Below, piece after piece: positions 27,315 to 36,818 of a stretch of DNA of 64,000 nucleotides. The notes beneath the pieces were generated by a model. It worked only from the letters and a program-made list of their open reading frames with translations. It was not told where the DNA came from and did not search any database. This stretch comes from Sandaracinaceae bacterium (lineage in GTDB: Bacteria; Myxococcota_A; Polyangia; Polyangiales; Sandaracinaceae): positions 744,001-808,000 of the forward strand of contig JACKEC010000014.1 of assembly GCA_020633195.1 (NCBI GenBank), written 5' to 3'. The stretch's first letter is position 1. The number at the start of each line of letters is the position of its first letter. The position numbers were made by a program, and so were the translations under genes.

Positions 27315-30125
27315 TCAGTCCTCGAGGCGGCGGCGGGCTTCGCGCTCGTTGTCGAGCTCTTCGGCCAGGCGCTGGGCGCGCTCTCGCATCTCGAGGAGGG
27401 CGGCCTTGAGCGCGTCGGGGTCGTCCTCGTCTTCGGCGTCGAAGGTCTCGAGGGCCCGGATGCGGTCGTCGCGCTCCTGGAGCTGCGCGGTGAGCGAGCG
27501 GAGCAGGACCTCGCGGTCGGCGGCCTGCGCCTCGAGCCTCGCCAAGCGCTCTCGCAGGCCGCGCGCGTCGCCCGCGCCGACGGCGCCCACGGGCGCTCCG
27601 CCCTCGGGGAGGCCGTCGGCGAGCTCGGCGAGGATCGCCCGCGCCCCCGCGAGCGCTTCGAGCGCCGCGCGGCGCTCGAGCTCGCTCTGCTCGAGGCGGT
27701 CGGTGAGCTCCTCGAGCTCCCGCACCGACTCCTCGGCGCCCACGGCGCCCTCGACCCGGGCGGACTCCGTTCGCTCGCGCTGCGCGTCGAGCGCGGCGGT
27801 CGCCTTCGCGACCTCCTGGTCGAGCGCGCGGTGACGCTCCACCGAGGACGCGAGCTCCGACTGCAGGCGCGCGATCAGCGCGTCGCGAGCGCCCAGCACG
27901 TTCCTGAGGTCCGGAGCCGGCTCCGCCTCGACGGGGGCGGGCTCGCGCGCCGCCTCCTCGACCTGCGCGCGCAGCGTCACCGCCTCGGACCGCGCCTCCT
28001 CGAGCTCGCGCCGGAGCGCCTCCACCTCGTCGGGGGTCGGGCCCTCCGTCGTCGTCGGCGGCGGCTCCAGCGTGGGCGCCGTGGATCCGTCCGCGTGCGC
28101 GGCCGCCATCTGGAGCAGCGCGGACACCGCCTCCTCGCGGTCCGCGAGCCGGAGCCGGGTCCCCATGAGCGCGCCGCGGAGCTGCGCCTCGTTGCGCTCG
28201 AGGATGTCGACCTTCGACTTCAGCTCGCCGGTCTGCACCATCGCGCGCTCGGCCTCGCTGCCCGTCGTCTCGAGCTCCGCCACCACCTCGGCGATGCGCG
28301 CCTCGTAGCCGAGCCGCATCCCGCTGATGCGCTGCTCGAGCTCGAGGTGGGCCGCGCGGGTGACCTGAGCCTCACCGGCCGCGCGCCGCTCCGCGAGGGC
28401 GAGCTCGGTGGCCTCCTCGCGACACCGCGCGAGCTCGGCCCGGAGCTCCTCCTCGACCGCGCTCGGGCCCGCGTCCCCGCCGGCGGGGCGCAGCGTCGTC
28501 GCCTGCTCCGAGACCTCGCGGATCGTCGAGGCGCGCGCGATCTCGAGCTCGAGGCGCTCGCGCGTCTCGCCGAGCTCGCGCTGGAGCTCCACGTTCTGCT
28601 CGGCCTGCGCGCGCCGATCGTCCTCCGTGATCGCGAGCCGCGCCTGGACCTGCTGGTAGAGCTCGGTCACGTCCGCGAGGCGCGCGTTCAAGCCGCGGAC
28701 GGTGCCGCGCAGCGCGGCCTCCATGCGGCGGAGGTCCTCGACGTCGTTCTCGCGCGCCTGCTCGCTGACGGCGAGCTGACTGCGCACCTCGTCGAGGCGG
28801 AACTGCAGCTCGGCCTTCTCGGCCTCCGCGGCGACGGCTCGCTCGACCGACTCCGCGACCTGATGCTGGAGCGCGACGCGGAGCTCCTCGCCCGACCAGC
28901 TGAGCGTCGCCTCCATCGGCTGCGCCGGCGGGAGCGGCACGTCCTCTTCGGTGACGAGCGCGGCCGGATGCGCGCGCGCCTCGACGAGCTCCTCGACGAG
29001 GTCGCGCACCAGCACCGCGCGCCGGGCGATCTCCTGGCGGAGCTCGGTCAGCTCGCGCCCGCTCTCCCAGAGCTGCGCCTCGAGCCGAGCGTACTCCGCG
29101 TCCTCGGCCGGCTTGGCGGCCGAGCGTGACAACTCCGCTTGCAGCTGCGCGACCTTCGCCTCGAGCTCGCGACGGCGACCGTCGTCGGCGGGCGGCGCGG
29201 GGCGCGCGCGGGAGAGCTCCGCGGCCTTGCGATCGAGCTCGGCGCGGCGGTCGTCGAGCTCGGCGCGGCGGCGGTCGAGCTCGGCGCGGCGGCGCTCGAG
29301 CTCGGCCCTGCCCTCGTCGTTCTTGGCGCCGCGGAGCTCGGCCGCGCGCCGCGACTGGTCGAGCTCCTCGCGCATCGACTCGAGCTCGTGCTCGAGCTCC
29401 TCGGCGTGCACGTTGGCCGCGTCGAGCGCGTCCTGCTGCTCGCGAACGCGCTCGGTCAGCTCCGAGACCCGGGCGGCCTCGGCGGGCCGGGGCGCGGGCG
29501 CCTCGGAGCGGATCGACGCCGACGGGATCTGCACGACGGCGTACGCGTCGAGGACGACGTCGTCGTCGCCGCAGAGGGCGAGGAAGCGCTGCGCGCGCTC
29601 GCCCGCGCCCTCGAGGAGCGACCCGTCGAACGTGACGTCGAGGTCCCCGGGGGGCGCGAAGTCGACGAGGGAGAAGCCCCGGAACGGGGCCTGACCCACC
29701 ATCCGCACCGAGTCGAAGGACTCGACGAGGAGGTCGAAGAGCGCCTCGTAGCCGAGGCCGCGCTCGGAGCCGTCGCTGCCCGCGACGAGGACCCCGCCGT
29801 CGGCGAGCCACGCCCCGACCTGCTCGATCTGCGACTCGTCACCGAGCCCCGCCGCGACGAGGTCGGGGACGATGACGACGTCCCACCGGCCGACGTCCTC
29901 GTCGGTGGGCCAGCGACGCGACTGCACGCGGGCCCCGCGACGGGTTCCGCGCATCCGCGCGCGCGGGGTGACCAGCTCGACGCTGCGCGCCACCTTGGCC
30001 AACCGCTCGGGACCTCGGCTCTCGAGATCACCGACGTAGAGGACGCGCTTGTCGGTCGCGAGCTCTTCGACGTAGACGGTGATCGCCAGCTCGGCGAGGT
30101 CTGCCTCGGTCGTGGGTTCGGGCAT
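27315..30125 (-). CDS. Large coiled-coil protein with Rossmann-like N-terminal domain
   Basis: 936 residues. Residues about 20-195 look like a methyltransferase-type Rossmann fold: KRVLYVGD (strand 1 and loop), ELVTPR, WDVVIVPDLV, WLADGGVLVAGS and RGFSLVDF. The usual GxGxG loop is replaced by VGDLES, so SAM binding is doubtful. From about 230 to the end it is nearly pure coiled coil with several breaks, including an arginine-rich heptad run near 275-305 (units of AELDRRR). No membrane helix or signal peptide. It has a strong own promoter and is divergent from the MoxR operon. A cytoskeletal or scaffold role is plausible; the function is not known to me. Confidence 0.75.
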   Translation of the reverse strand: MPEPTTEADLAELAITVYVEELATDKRVLYVGDLESRGPERLAKVARSVELVTPRARMRGTRRGARVQSRRWPTDEDVGRWDVVIVPDLVAAGLGDESQIEQVGAWLADGGVLVAGSDGSERGLGYEALFDLLVESFDSVRMVGQAPFRGFSLVDFAPPGDLDVTFDGSLLEGAGERAQRFLALCGDDDVVLDAYAVVQIPSASIRSEAPAPRPAEAARVSELTERVREQQDALDAANVHAEELEHELESMREELDQSRRAAELRGAKNDEGRAELERRRAELDRRRAELDDRRAELDRKAAELSRARPAPPADDGRRRELEAKVAQLQAELSRSAAKPAEDAEYARLEAQLWESGRELTELRQEIARRAVLVRDLVEELVEARAHPAALVTEEDVPLPPAQPMEATLSWSGEELRVALQHQVAESVERAVAAEAEKAELQFRLDEVRSQLAVSEQARENDVEDLRRMEAALRGTVRGLNARLADVTELYQQVQARLAITEDDRRAQAEQNVELQRELGETRERLELEIARASTIREVSEQATTLRPAGGDAGPSAVEEELRAELARCREEATELALAERRAAGEAQVTRAAHLELEQRISGMRLGYEARIAEVVAELETTGSEAERAMVQTGELKSKVDILERNEAQLRGALMGTRLRLADREEAVSALLQMAAAHADGSTAPTLEPPPTTTEGPTPDEVEALRRELEEARSEAVTLRAQVEEAAREPAPVEAEPAPDLRNVLGARDALIARLQSELASSVERHRALDQEVAKATAALDAQRERTESARVEGAVGAEESVRELEELTDRLEQSELERRAALEALAGARAILAELADGLPEGGAPVGAVGAGDARGLRERLARLEAQAADREVLLRSLTAQLQERDDRIRALETFDAEDEDDPDALKAALLEMRERAQRLAEELDNEREARRRLED

Positions 30126-30157
30126 GTGTTTCGTAAAGGTCCGGCGGGGAGGCGCGG

Positions 30158-30187
30158 ACTATATCGAGCGCGTCGATCGAAGGTCAA
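30158..30187 (-). promoter_or_regulatory. Strong sigma-70 promoter of the coiled-coil gene
   Basis: On the minus strand: TTGACC (30187-30182), 18 bp, TATAGT (30163-30158), 32 bp upstream of the ATG at 30125. Each hexamer has five consensus bases, which is rare in DNA this GC-rich. No Shine-Dalgarno is seen before the ATG. Confidence 0.7.
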
Positions 30188-30228
30188 CGAGGCCGGCGGA
30201 ATCGTTGGATCCGGGCTATCTTGCCGGC

Positions 30229-33189
30229 GTGTCGGGCCCGACCCCCACGGTGGCGCGCTATCTGGGGCGCCTTCGCCGCCGGGCGGCGACGATCCACGCG
30301 CTCCGAGCCCTCGTCGGGGCGGCGGGGGCCGCGGGCGTGGTGTTCGCCCTCGGCGCGTTCGCGCTCGGCCCGCTCGGCGAGGCCTGGGCCGCCGGGATCG
30401 CCTGGCTCCTCGTCCTGTCGTCGGTCGCCGCGGTCGCCGCGTGGGCGTGGCGCTCGTTCCGACCGCTCCGCGGCGCGGGCGCGGCGCGGCTCCTCGTCGC
30501 GGTGGCCCCGGAGCTGCCGTCGGCCACCCGCTCCGCCTACGAGCTCGAGCTGTCGCCGCCCACGCACGCCTCGGCGAGCCTCGTCCGCGCGCACGCCGAT
30601 CGCGTGGCGCGCGAGCTCCGGTTCATCACGCCGGGTCACGTCGTGCCGTGGCGCGAGCTCGCCGACCGCGCGGTGGGCCTCGGGCTCGTCGGGCTCGCGC
30701 TCGCCGCGGTGGTGGTCACCTCCGAGCGCGGCGCCGCGGGCGCCTATGCGCTCGTCCACCCCGGCGAGCGAGACGACGCGGGCGAGCGGGTGGCCGTCGC
30801 GTTCTCCGGGGTCTCGGCGCGCCTCACCTACCCCAGCTACCTCGCGCGCGCGCCGGTCGAGGTCCTCGATCCCACCGTGCTCGAGGTCCCGCGCGGGACG
30901 AGCGTCGAGATCCGCGCCGCGGCCCGCCTCGACGCGACCGCGGCGTCGCTCCGGACGGGCGACGCCACGACGCCGATGGAGCGCGACACCGAGGGGCGCT
31001 GGTTCGGACGCATCGTCGCCCGCACCGACTCGGAGCTCGTGCTCCGGCTGCGCGAGCCCAGCGGCGACTGGGTGCGCGACGCGACGCCGCGGACGATCCA
31101 CGCCCTCGTCGACGAGGCCCCCGCGGTCACGCTGGTCGATCCGCTCGAGGACCTCGTGGTCACCGACCTCGCGGAGATCCCCATCCGCTGGGAGGCCACC
31201 GACGACGTGGGCGTCGCGGCGGTGGATCTGGTGGTCCGCGGGGTCGACGCCGAGGAGCACCGGCGCCGCCTCTCCGCGAACGCCGAGGGCGCGATGCCCG
31301 AGTCGGCGGAGGGCGCGACCACGCTCGACCTCGCGCTGCACGCGCTCGCCCGCGGCGAGAGCCTCTCGTTCTGGGTCGAGGCGCGCGACGGAGACGTCGT
31401 CAGCGGGCCGAACATCACGCGCTCGCGCGAGCTCACGGTGACCCTCGCGAGCGAAGCCACGCGCCGCGAGCAGGGGCTCGACCGGCTCGAGGCGCTGCTC
31501 GACACGGCGATCCACACGCTCGCGGACCGCCTCGAGCGTCCGGTGCCGGAGGTCGACACCGAGGCGGTGGATCGCTTCGAAGCGCTGCGCGGACCGACGG
31601 ACGGGTTCCTGCGCGCCATCCGCGATCAGATCGAGCACATGCGCGAGGAGGGGCAGTTCGAGGAGTCGGACGTGGGGCTCCTGCGGGAGATGACCCGACG
31701 CGTGCGCCGGCTCGCGCACGAGGAGCGCGTCGCCCACGGCCGGACCGTGGCGTCGCTGACCGCGCGCACCCGCATCGACGAGCGGTTCGGCACCGAGCTC
31801 GAGAACGACGTCCTCACGATCGACGACCTCCTCGCCGAGGCCCGCGTGCAGGACGCCGCGGAGATCGCGCGCGAGCTCGAGCAGATCCGGCGGGAGATGC
31901 AGTCGCTCCTCTCGGAGCTGCTCCGCACCGACTCTCCCGAGGCGCGTCGCGAGCTGCTCGCCGCGGTCGCGCGGGCGCAGGCGCGGATGCGCGAGCTCAT
32001 GCAGCGGCTCGCGCGGATGGGCACGAACGTGCCGCAGGAGTTCATGAACCGCGGCGAGATGCCGACGGGCGAGACCACCGACGCGCTCGAGAGCCTCCGC
32101 GAGGCGGTGCAGCGAGGCGACCTGAGCCGCGCGCAGGAGATCGTCGATCAGCTGCGGTCGCAGATCGATCAGATCGCGCGGCAGCTCGGGCAGACCGAGG
32201 AGGAGCTCGCCGAGGCGCGGGGCTTCGGCCCGCGGGATCGCGCGATGGCCAACGCGATGGAGGCCCTCGGCAACCTCGAGACCGAGCAGCAGCGCCTCGC
32301 GAACCGGGGCACCGAGCGACGCAGCCGCGCCGCGCGACGCGCCCTCGAGGCGATCGGGGGGCGCGACAACCGGATCGGGCGGCGCCTCTCCGAGGACGCG
32401 CGCGCGGTCCGCGAGACGCTCGAGCAGGTCGACCGAAACCGGCTCGCGGGCTTCGAGCAGGACGGCTTCGACCGCGCGGTGCAGCGGCTCCGCGACACCG
32501 AGGAGGCGCTGCGCGCGGGCGACCTCGGAGAAGCGCGAGCCATGTCCGAGGCCGCGCAGGAGGGGCTCTCGGGGCTGTCACGCGACCTCGATCTGTCGGC
32601 GCTGATGTTCCCCGGGCACGAGGGCGAGACCGCCGAGGACGCCGACCGCGCGCGCCAGGCGAACCGCGCGCTCGGCTCGATGCGCCGTCAGCTCGACGAG
32701 GCGCTGCCCAACGTGGCCGAGCACCTGCAGCCCGAGGACCGCGGTGAGATGCGCGGCGACCTCGGGGACCAACGCCAGGCGACGGAGGCGGCGGGGCGCC
32801 TGGCCTCGCAGCTCGCCGAGGGGCCGGACGGAACCCCGCTCTCGGAGGACGCGGCGCGCGAGGTGCGCGACGCGGCCGAGGCGATGCGGGTGGCGGAGCG
32901 GGCCCTCGGGCAGAGCGATCCGCTCGAGTCCGCGCGCGCTCAGGAGGAGGCCGCGCGGCGGCTCACGGAGCTGCGCGAGCGGCTCGAGCAACAGCAGCAG
33001 CAGAACCAGGGCGGCGGGGGCAGCGGCAGCTCGTCGCCCGACTTCGATCGCCCCGTCGACATCCCCAACGCCGACGACTTCGAAGGGCCGATGGAGATGC
33101 GCCGGCGGCTCCTCGACGCGATGCGCGAGGCGCCGCCGTCGGGCTACGAGGACGCGGTGCGCCGCTACTACGAGGGGCTCCTGCGATGA
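30229..33189 (+). CDS. DUF4175-like membrane protein, first gene of the MoxR operon
   Basis: 986 residues. Two membrane helices in the first 80 residues, a third near 145-165, then an Ig-like region (about 200-400; ARLTYPSYL, VTLVDPLEDLVV) and a long helical part (about 420-960) with Gln/Arg-rich coiled coil and a QQQQQN/Gly/Ser linker near 925. The order three helices, beta domain, helical tail matches DUF4175 proteins found beside MoxR and vWA genes. The GTG start is 6 nt after TATCTT (30217-30222), a leaderless pattern; a longer frame upstream would overlap the divergent gene. The stop overlaps the next start as ATGA. Confidence 0.72.
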   Translation: MSGPTPTVARYLGRLRRRAATIHALRALVGAAGAAGVVFALGAFALGPLGEAWAAGIAWLLVLSSVAAVAAWAWRSFRPLRGAGAARLLVAVAPELPSATRSAYELELSPPTHASASLVRAHADRVARELRFITPGHVVPWRELADRAVGLGLVGLALAAVVVTSERGAAGAYALVHPGERDDAGERVAVAFSGVSARLTYPSYLARAPVEVLDPTVLEVPRGTSVEIRAAARLDATAASLRTGDATTPMERDTEGRWFGRIVARTDSELVLRLREPSGDWVRDATPRTIHALVDEAPAVTLVDPLEDLVVTDLAEIPIRWEATDDVGVAAVDLVVRGVDAEEHRRRLSANAEGAMPESAEGATTLDLALHALARGESLSFWVEARDGDVVSGPNITRSRELTVTLASEATRREQGLDRLEALLDTAIHTLADRLERPVPEVDTEAVDRFEALRGPTDGFLRAIRDQIEHMREEGQFEESDVGLLREMTRRVRRLAHEERVAHGRTVASLTARTRIDERFGTELENDVLTIDDLLAEARVQDAAEIARELEQIRREMQSLLSELLRTDSPEARRELLAAVARAQARMRELMQRLARMGTNVPQEFMNRGEMPTGETTDALESLREAVQRGDLSRAQEIVDQLRSQIDQIARQLGQTEEELAEARGFGPRDRAMANAMEALGNLETEQQRLANRGTERRSRAARRALEAIGGRDNRIGRRLSEDARAVRETLEQVDRNRLAGFEQDGFDRAVQRLRDTEEALRAGDLGEARAMSEAAQEGLSGLSRDLDLSALMFPGHEGETAEDADRARQANRALGSMRRQLDEALPNVAEHLQPEDRGEMRGDLGDQRQATEAAGRLASQLAEGPDGTPLSEDAAREVRDAAEAMRVAERALGQSDPLESARAQEEAARRLTELRERLEQQQQQNQGGGGSGSSSPDFDRPVDIPNADDFEGPMEMRRRLLDAMREAPPSGYEDAVRRYYEGLLR

Positions 33190-34814
33190 GACGCGCCGTG
33201 TGGATCGGGCTCTTGCTGGCCATGCCGAGCTCGGCGTTCGCGCTCCCGCGCGGCGCGGACGGCGTCGCGCTGCGGGACGCAGCCTCCGCGATGCACGAGC
33301 TGCGGATCGAGGAGGCGGGCGCCGCGATCGACAGGCTCGCGCTCGAGCACGCCGACGACCCGGACGTCCGCTTCGAACGCGCGATGGTCCGCTTCTACAG
33401 GGGCGACTACGCGGGCGCGGTCAGCGACCTCGACGCCGCGGGCGACCAGGGCAGCCTGCGCACCCCGGAGGACCGCGCAACGCTCGCCGATCTGATCCGC
33501 GCCACGCGCGAGGCGACGCGGAGCTTCGTGACGGTGCGCTCGAGCGACGGCCGCTACCTCGTCCAGCACGCGCCGGGCCCGGACGCGCTGCTCGTCCCGT
33601 ACGCCTTCGAGGCGCTCGAGCGCGCGGACCGCGCCCTGTCGGCCGAGATCGGGGTCCGGCTGCCCGGGCCGATCCGCCTCGAGATCTACCCGAGCGCGGC
33701 CAGCCTCGCGCAGGTCTCGTCGCTCACCGTCCAGGACATCGAGACGACGGGCACCATCGCGCTCTGCAAGTGGGACCGCCTCATGGTCACGTCGCCGCGC
33801 GCGCTCGTCCGCGGCTACCCGTGGATGGACACCATCGCCCACGAGAGCGTGCACCTCTTCCTCGCGCGCGCGTCTCGCGACGAAGCCCCGGTGTGGTTCC
33901 AGGAGGGCGTCGCCAAGTTCCTCGAGCGGCGCTGGCGCGAGGAGCAGCCGGCGGCTCACCTCGACCCGACCTCCGAGCTGCTCCTGCGCTACGCCCTCAC
34001 CTGCCCCGCGCGCCCGCAGGCGCCGGAGTGCCAGGTCGCGGTCGCCACGGGCACGGCCTCGCTGCTCCCGTTCGAGCGCCTGCACCCGTCGATCGCGCGC
34101 CTCGACTCGCAGGAGCAGGCCGCCCTCGCCTTCGCGCAGGTGGCCACGTTCATCGAGCAGTTCTACGGAGCGCACGGGCGCGCCGGGCTGCAGCGCGCGA
34201 TCCGGCAGACGGCCACTGGGACCGACGCTCGGGAGGCGCTCGCGGCGGTCGCGGGGACGACCTTCGCGGAGCTCGAGCGGGGGTGGCGCGCGGCGCTCGC
34301 GGCGCGGCCCTCCCCCGACGCGGGCGCGCCGCCGCGCGTGCTCCACATGCGGCTGCGCCACGACGACGGCCCCGTCGACGAGAGCGCGGAGATCGACAAC
34401 GAGCGCGCGCGCCGCTTCGTGCGGCTCGGCGATCTCCTCTGGGATCGCGACCGCGCCGCGGCCGCGTCGGTCGAGTACGGCCGCGCCCACGACATCGTCC
34501 CCGACGACCCGATCGTCGCAGCCCGCTTCGCCCGCGCGGCGCTCGTCGGCGGGCGCCCCGCCGAGGCGATCCGAGCCCTCGCCCCGTCGCGCGAGCACTT
34601 CGAGGAGCACGAGCCGACGTGGGCCGTCTCGGGGGCCGCGTGGCTCGCGCTCGGCGACCTGCCCGCGGCCGCGGAGGCGCTCCGGAGCGCCATCCGGCTC
34701 AACCCGTTCGACCCCGACCCGCACTGCGACCTCGCCGAGGCCAGCGCCGACGCCGACGAGCGGCGCCGCGAGCGCGAGGTCTGCGAGCAGGTCGGCGGAG
34801 GCCGGAGGCGGTGA
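33186..34814 (+). CDS. Exported TPR protein with HExxH peptidase domain
   Basis: 542 residues. Signal peptide about 1-20 (cut after AFA). Residues about 25-110 are TPR-like, then a gluzincin-type metallopeptidase domain with HESVH (219-223) and a downstream Glu in WFQEGVAKFLE as third zinc ligand. The C-terminal part (about 400-530) is TPR again (LGDLLWDRDRAAAASVEYGRA, LGDLPAAAEALRSAIRLNP). It should act in the periplasm on protein or peptide. It is translationally coupled to the DUF4175-like gene and followed by MoxR. I have not seen this peptidase as a standard member of MoxR operons. Confidence 0.75.
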   Translation: MRRAVWIGLLLAMPSSAFALPRGADGVALRDAASAMHELRIEEAGAAIDRLALEHADDPDVRFERAMVRFYRGDYAGAVSDLDAAGDQGSLRTPEDRATLADLIRATREATRSFVTVRSSDGRYLVQHAPGPDALLVPYAFEALERADRALSAEIGVRLPGPIRLEIYPSAASLAQVSSLTVQDIETTGTIALCKWDRLMVTSPRALVRGYPWMDTIAHESVHLFLARASRDEAPVWFQEGVAKFLERRWREEQPAAHLDPTSELLLRYALTCPARPQAPECQVAVATGTASLLPFERLHPSIARLDSQEQAALAFAQVATFIEQFYGAHGRAGLQRAIRQTATGTDAREALAAVAGTTFAELERGWRAALAARPSPDAGAPPRVLHMRLRHDDGPVDESAEIDNERARRFVRLGDLLWDRDRAAAASVEYGRAHDIVPDDPIVAARFARAALVGGRPAEAIRALAPSREHFEEHEPTWAVSGAAWLALGDLPAAAEALRSAIRLNPFDPDPHCDLAEASADADERRREREVCEQVGGGRRR

Positions 34815-34834
34815 GCATGGGCCCGAGTCGTGTT

Positions 34835-34850
34835 ATGGGACAGCACCCAT
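34835..34850 (+). promoter_or_regulatory. Small hairpin just before the MoxR start
   Basis: ATGGG-ACAGCA-CCCAT ends one base before the GTG of the MoxR gene, where a Shine-Dalgarno would be expected and none is seen. It could modulate translation. Confidence 0.3.
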
Positions 34851-34851
34851 C

Positions 34852-35918
<1,067 letters not shown>

Positions 35919-35922
<4 letters not shown>

Positions 35923-36818
35923 GCGCGCTCGATCCGGAGACCGCGAAGCGCGTCGCCAACCTGACCCTTCAGGCGCGAAAGGCGGTGGACGGGCTCCTCT
36001 CGGGCATCCACCGCAGCCCGCACCGCGGCGCCAGCGTGGTCTTCGTCGAGCACCGCGAGTACCGCCCCGGCGACGACCTGCGGCTCCTCGACTGGCGCGC
36101 CTACGCGCGCAGCGACCGCCACCAGATCAAGCGGTTCGAGCAGGAGACGCACCTGCGCGCCACGCTCGTGATGGATCGGTCGGGCTCGATGGCCTACGGG
36201 GGCGAGGGTCGCCGGACCAAGGCCGAGCACGCCGCGACGCTCCTCGGCGCGCTCGCGTTCATCCTCGTGCGGCAGGGCGACGCGGCGGGCCTCAGCGTGA
36301 TCGACAGCGCCGTCCAGAAGCGGCTCCCGCCGCGGACGCGACCTGCGCACCTGGAAGAGGTCTTGACAGAGCTCGCGCAGCCCCCGGAGCGAGGGACCCC
36401 GACGGGGCTCCACGCCGCGCTCAGCGAGGTCGCCGAGCGCGCGCGCCGGCGAGGCCTGATCGCGATCGCGTCCGACCTCCTCGACTTCGACGAAGCGGCG
36501 CTGTCGCCGCTCTCGCACCTCGTCGGGCGCGGCCACGACGTCGTCGTGTTCCAGGTGCTCGACCCGGACGAGCTCGAGCTGCCGTTCGAGGACCCGGCGC
36601 GCTTCGAAGGCTTCGAAGGCGAGCCGTCGCTCGACGCCGATCCCGAGGCGCTGCGCGAGGCCTACCGCGCCGAGATCGACCGCTTCGTCGAGGCGTGCCG
36701 GCATCGCTGCACGTCGGTGGGGGCCCGCTGGGTCCTCGCGCGAACGGACGAGCCGGCCGAGCGTACGCTCGCCGCGGTGCTGACCCGCGGCGGCCGCGGC
36801 AAAGGCTGGGCGCGCTGA
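35919..36818 (+). CDS. DUF58 protein with vWA-like fold
   Basis: 299 residues. The DUF58 signature is clear: HREYRPGDDLRLLDWRAYAR followed by KRFEQE. A MIDAS-type DRSGSM (about 85-90) begins a vWA-like fold. No membrane helix. DUF58 proteins are the constant partners of MoxR ATPases in Bat-type operons. It begins as GTGA over the MoxR stop and ends as TGATG over the next gene, so three proteins are made in a fixed ratio. Confidence 0.92.

Noticed and set aside
29200..29330. DNA minisatellite in the coiled-coil gene
   Set aside because: The similarity is at protein heptad level; the DNA units vary too much.
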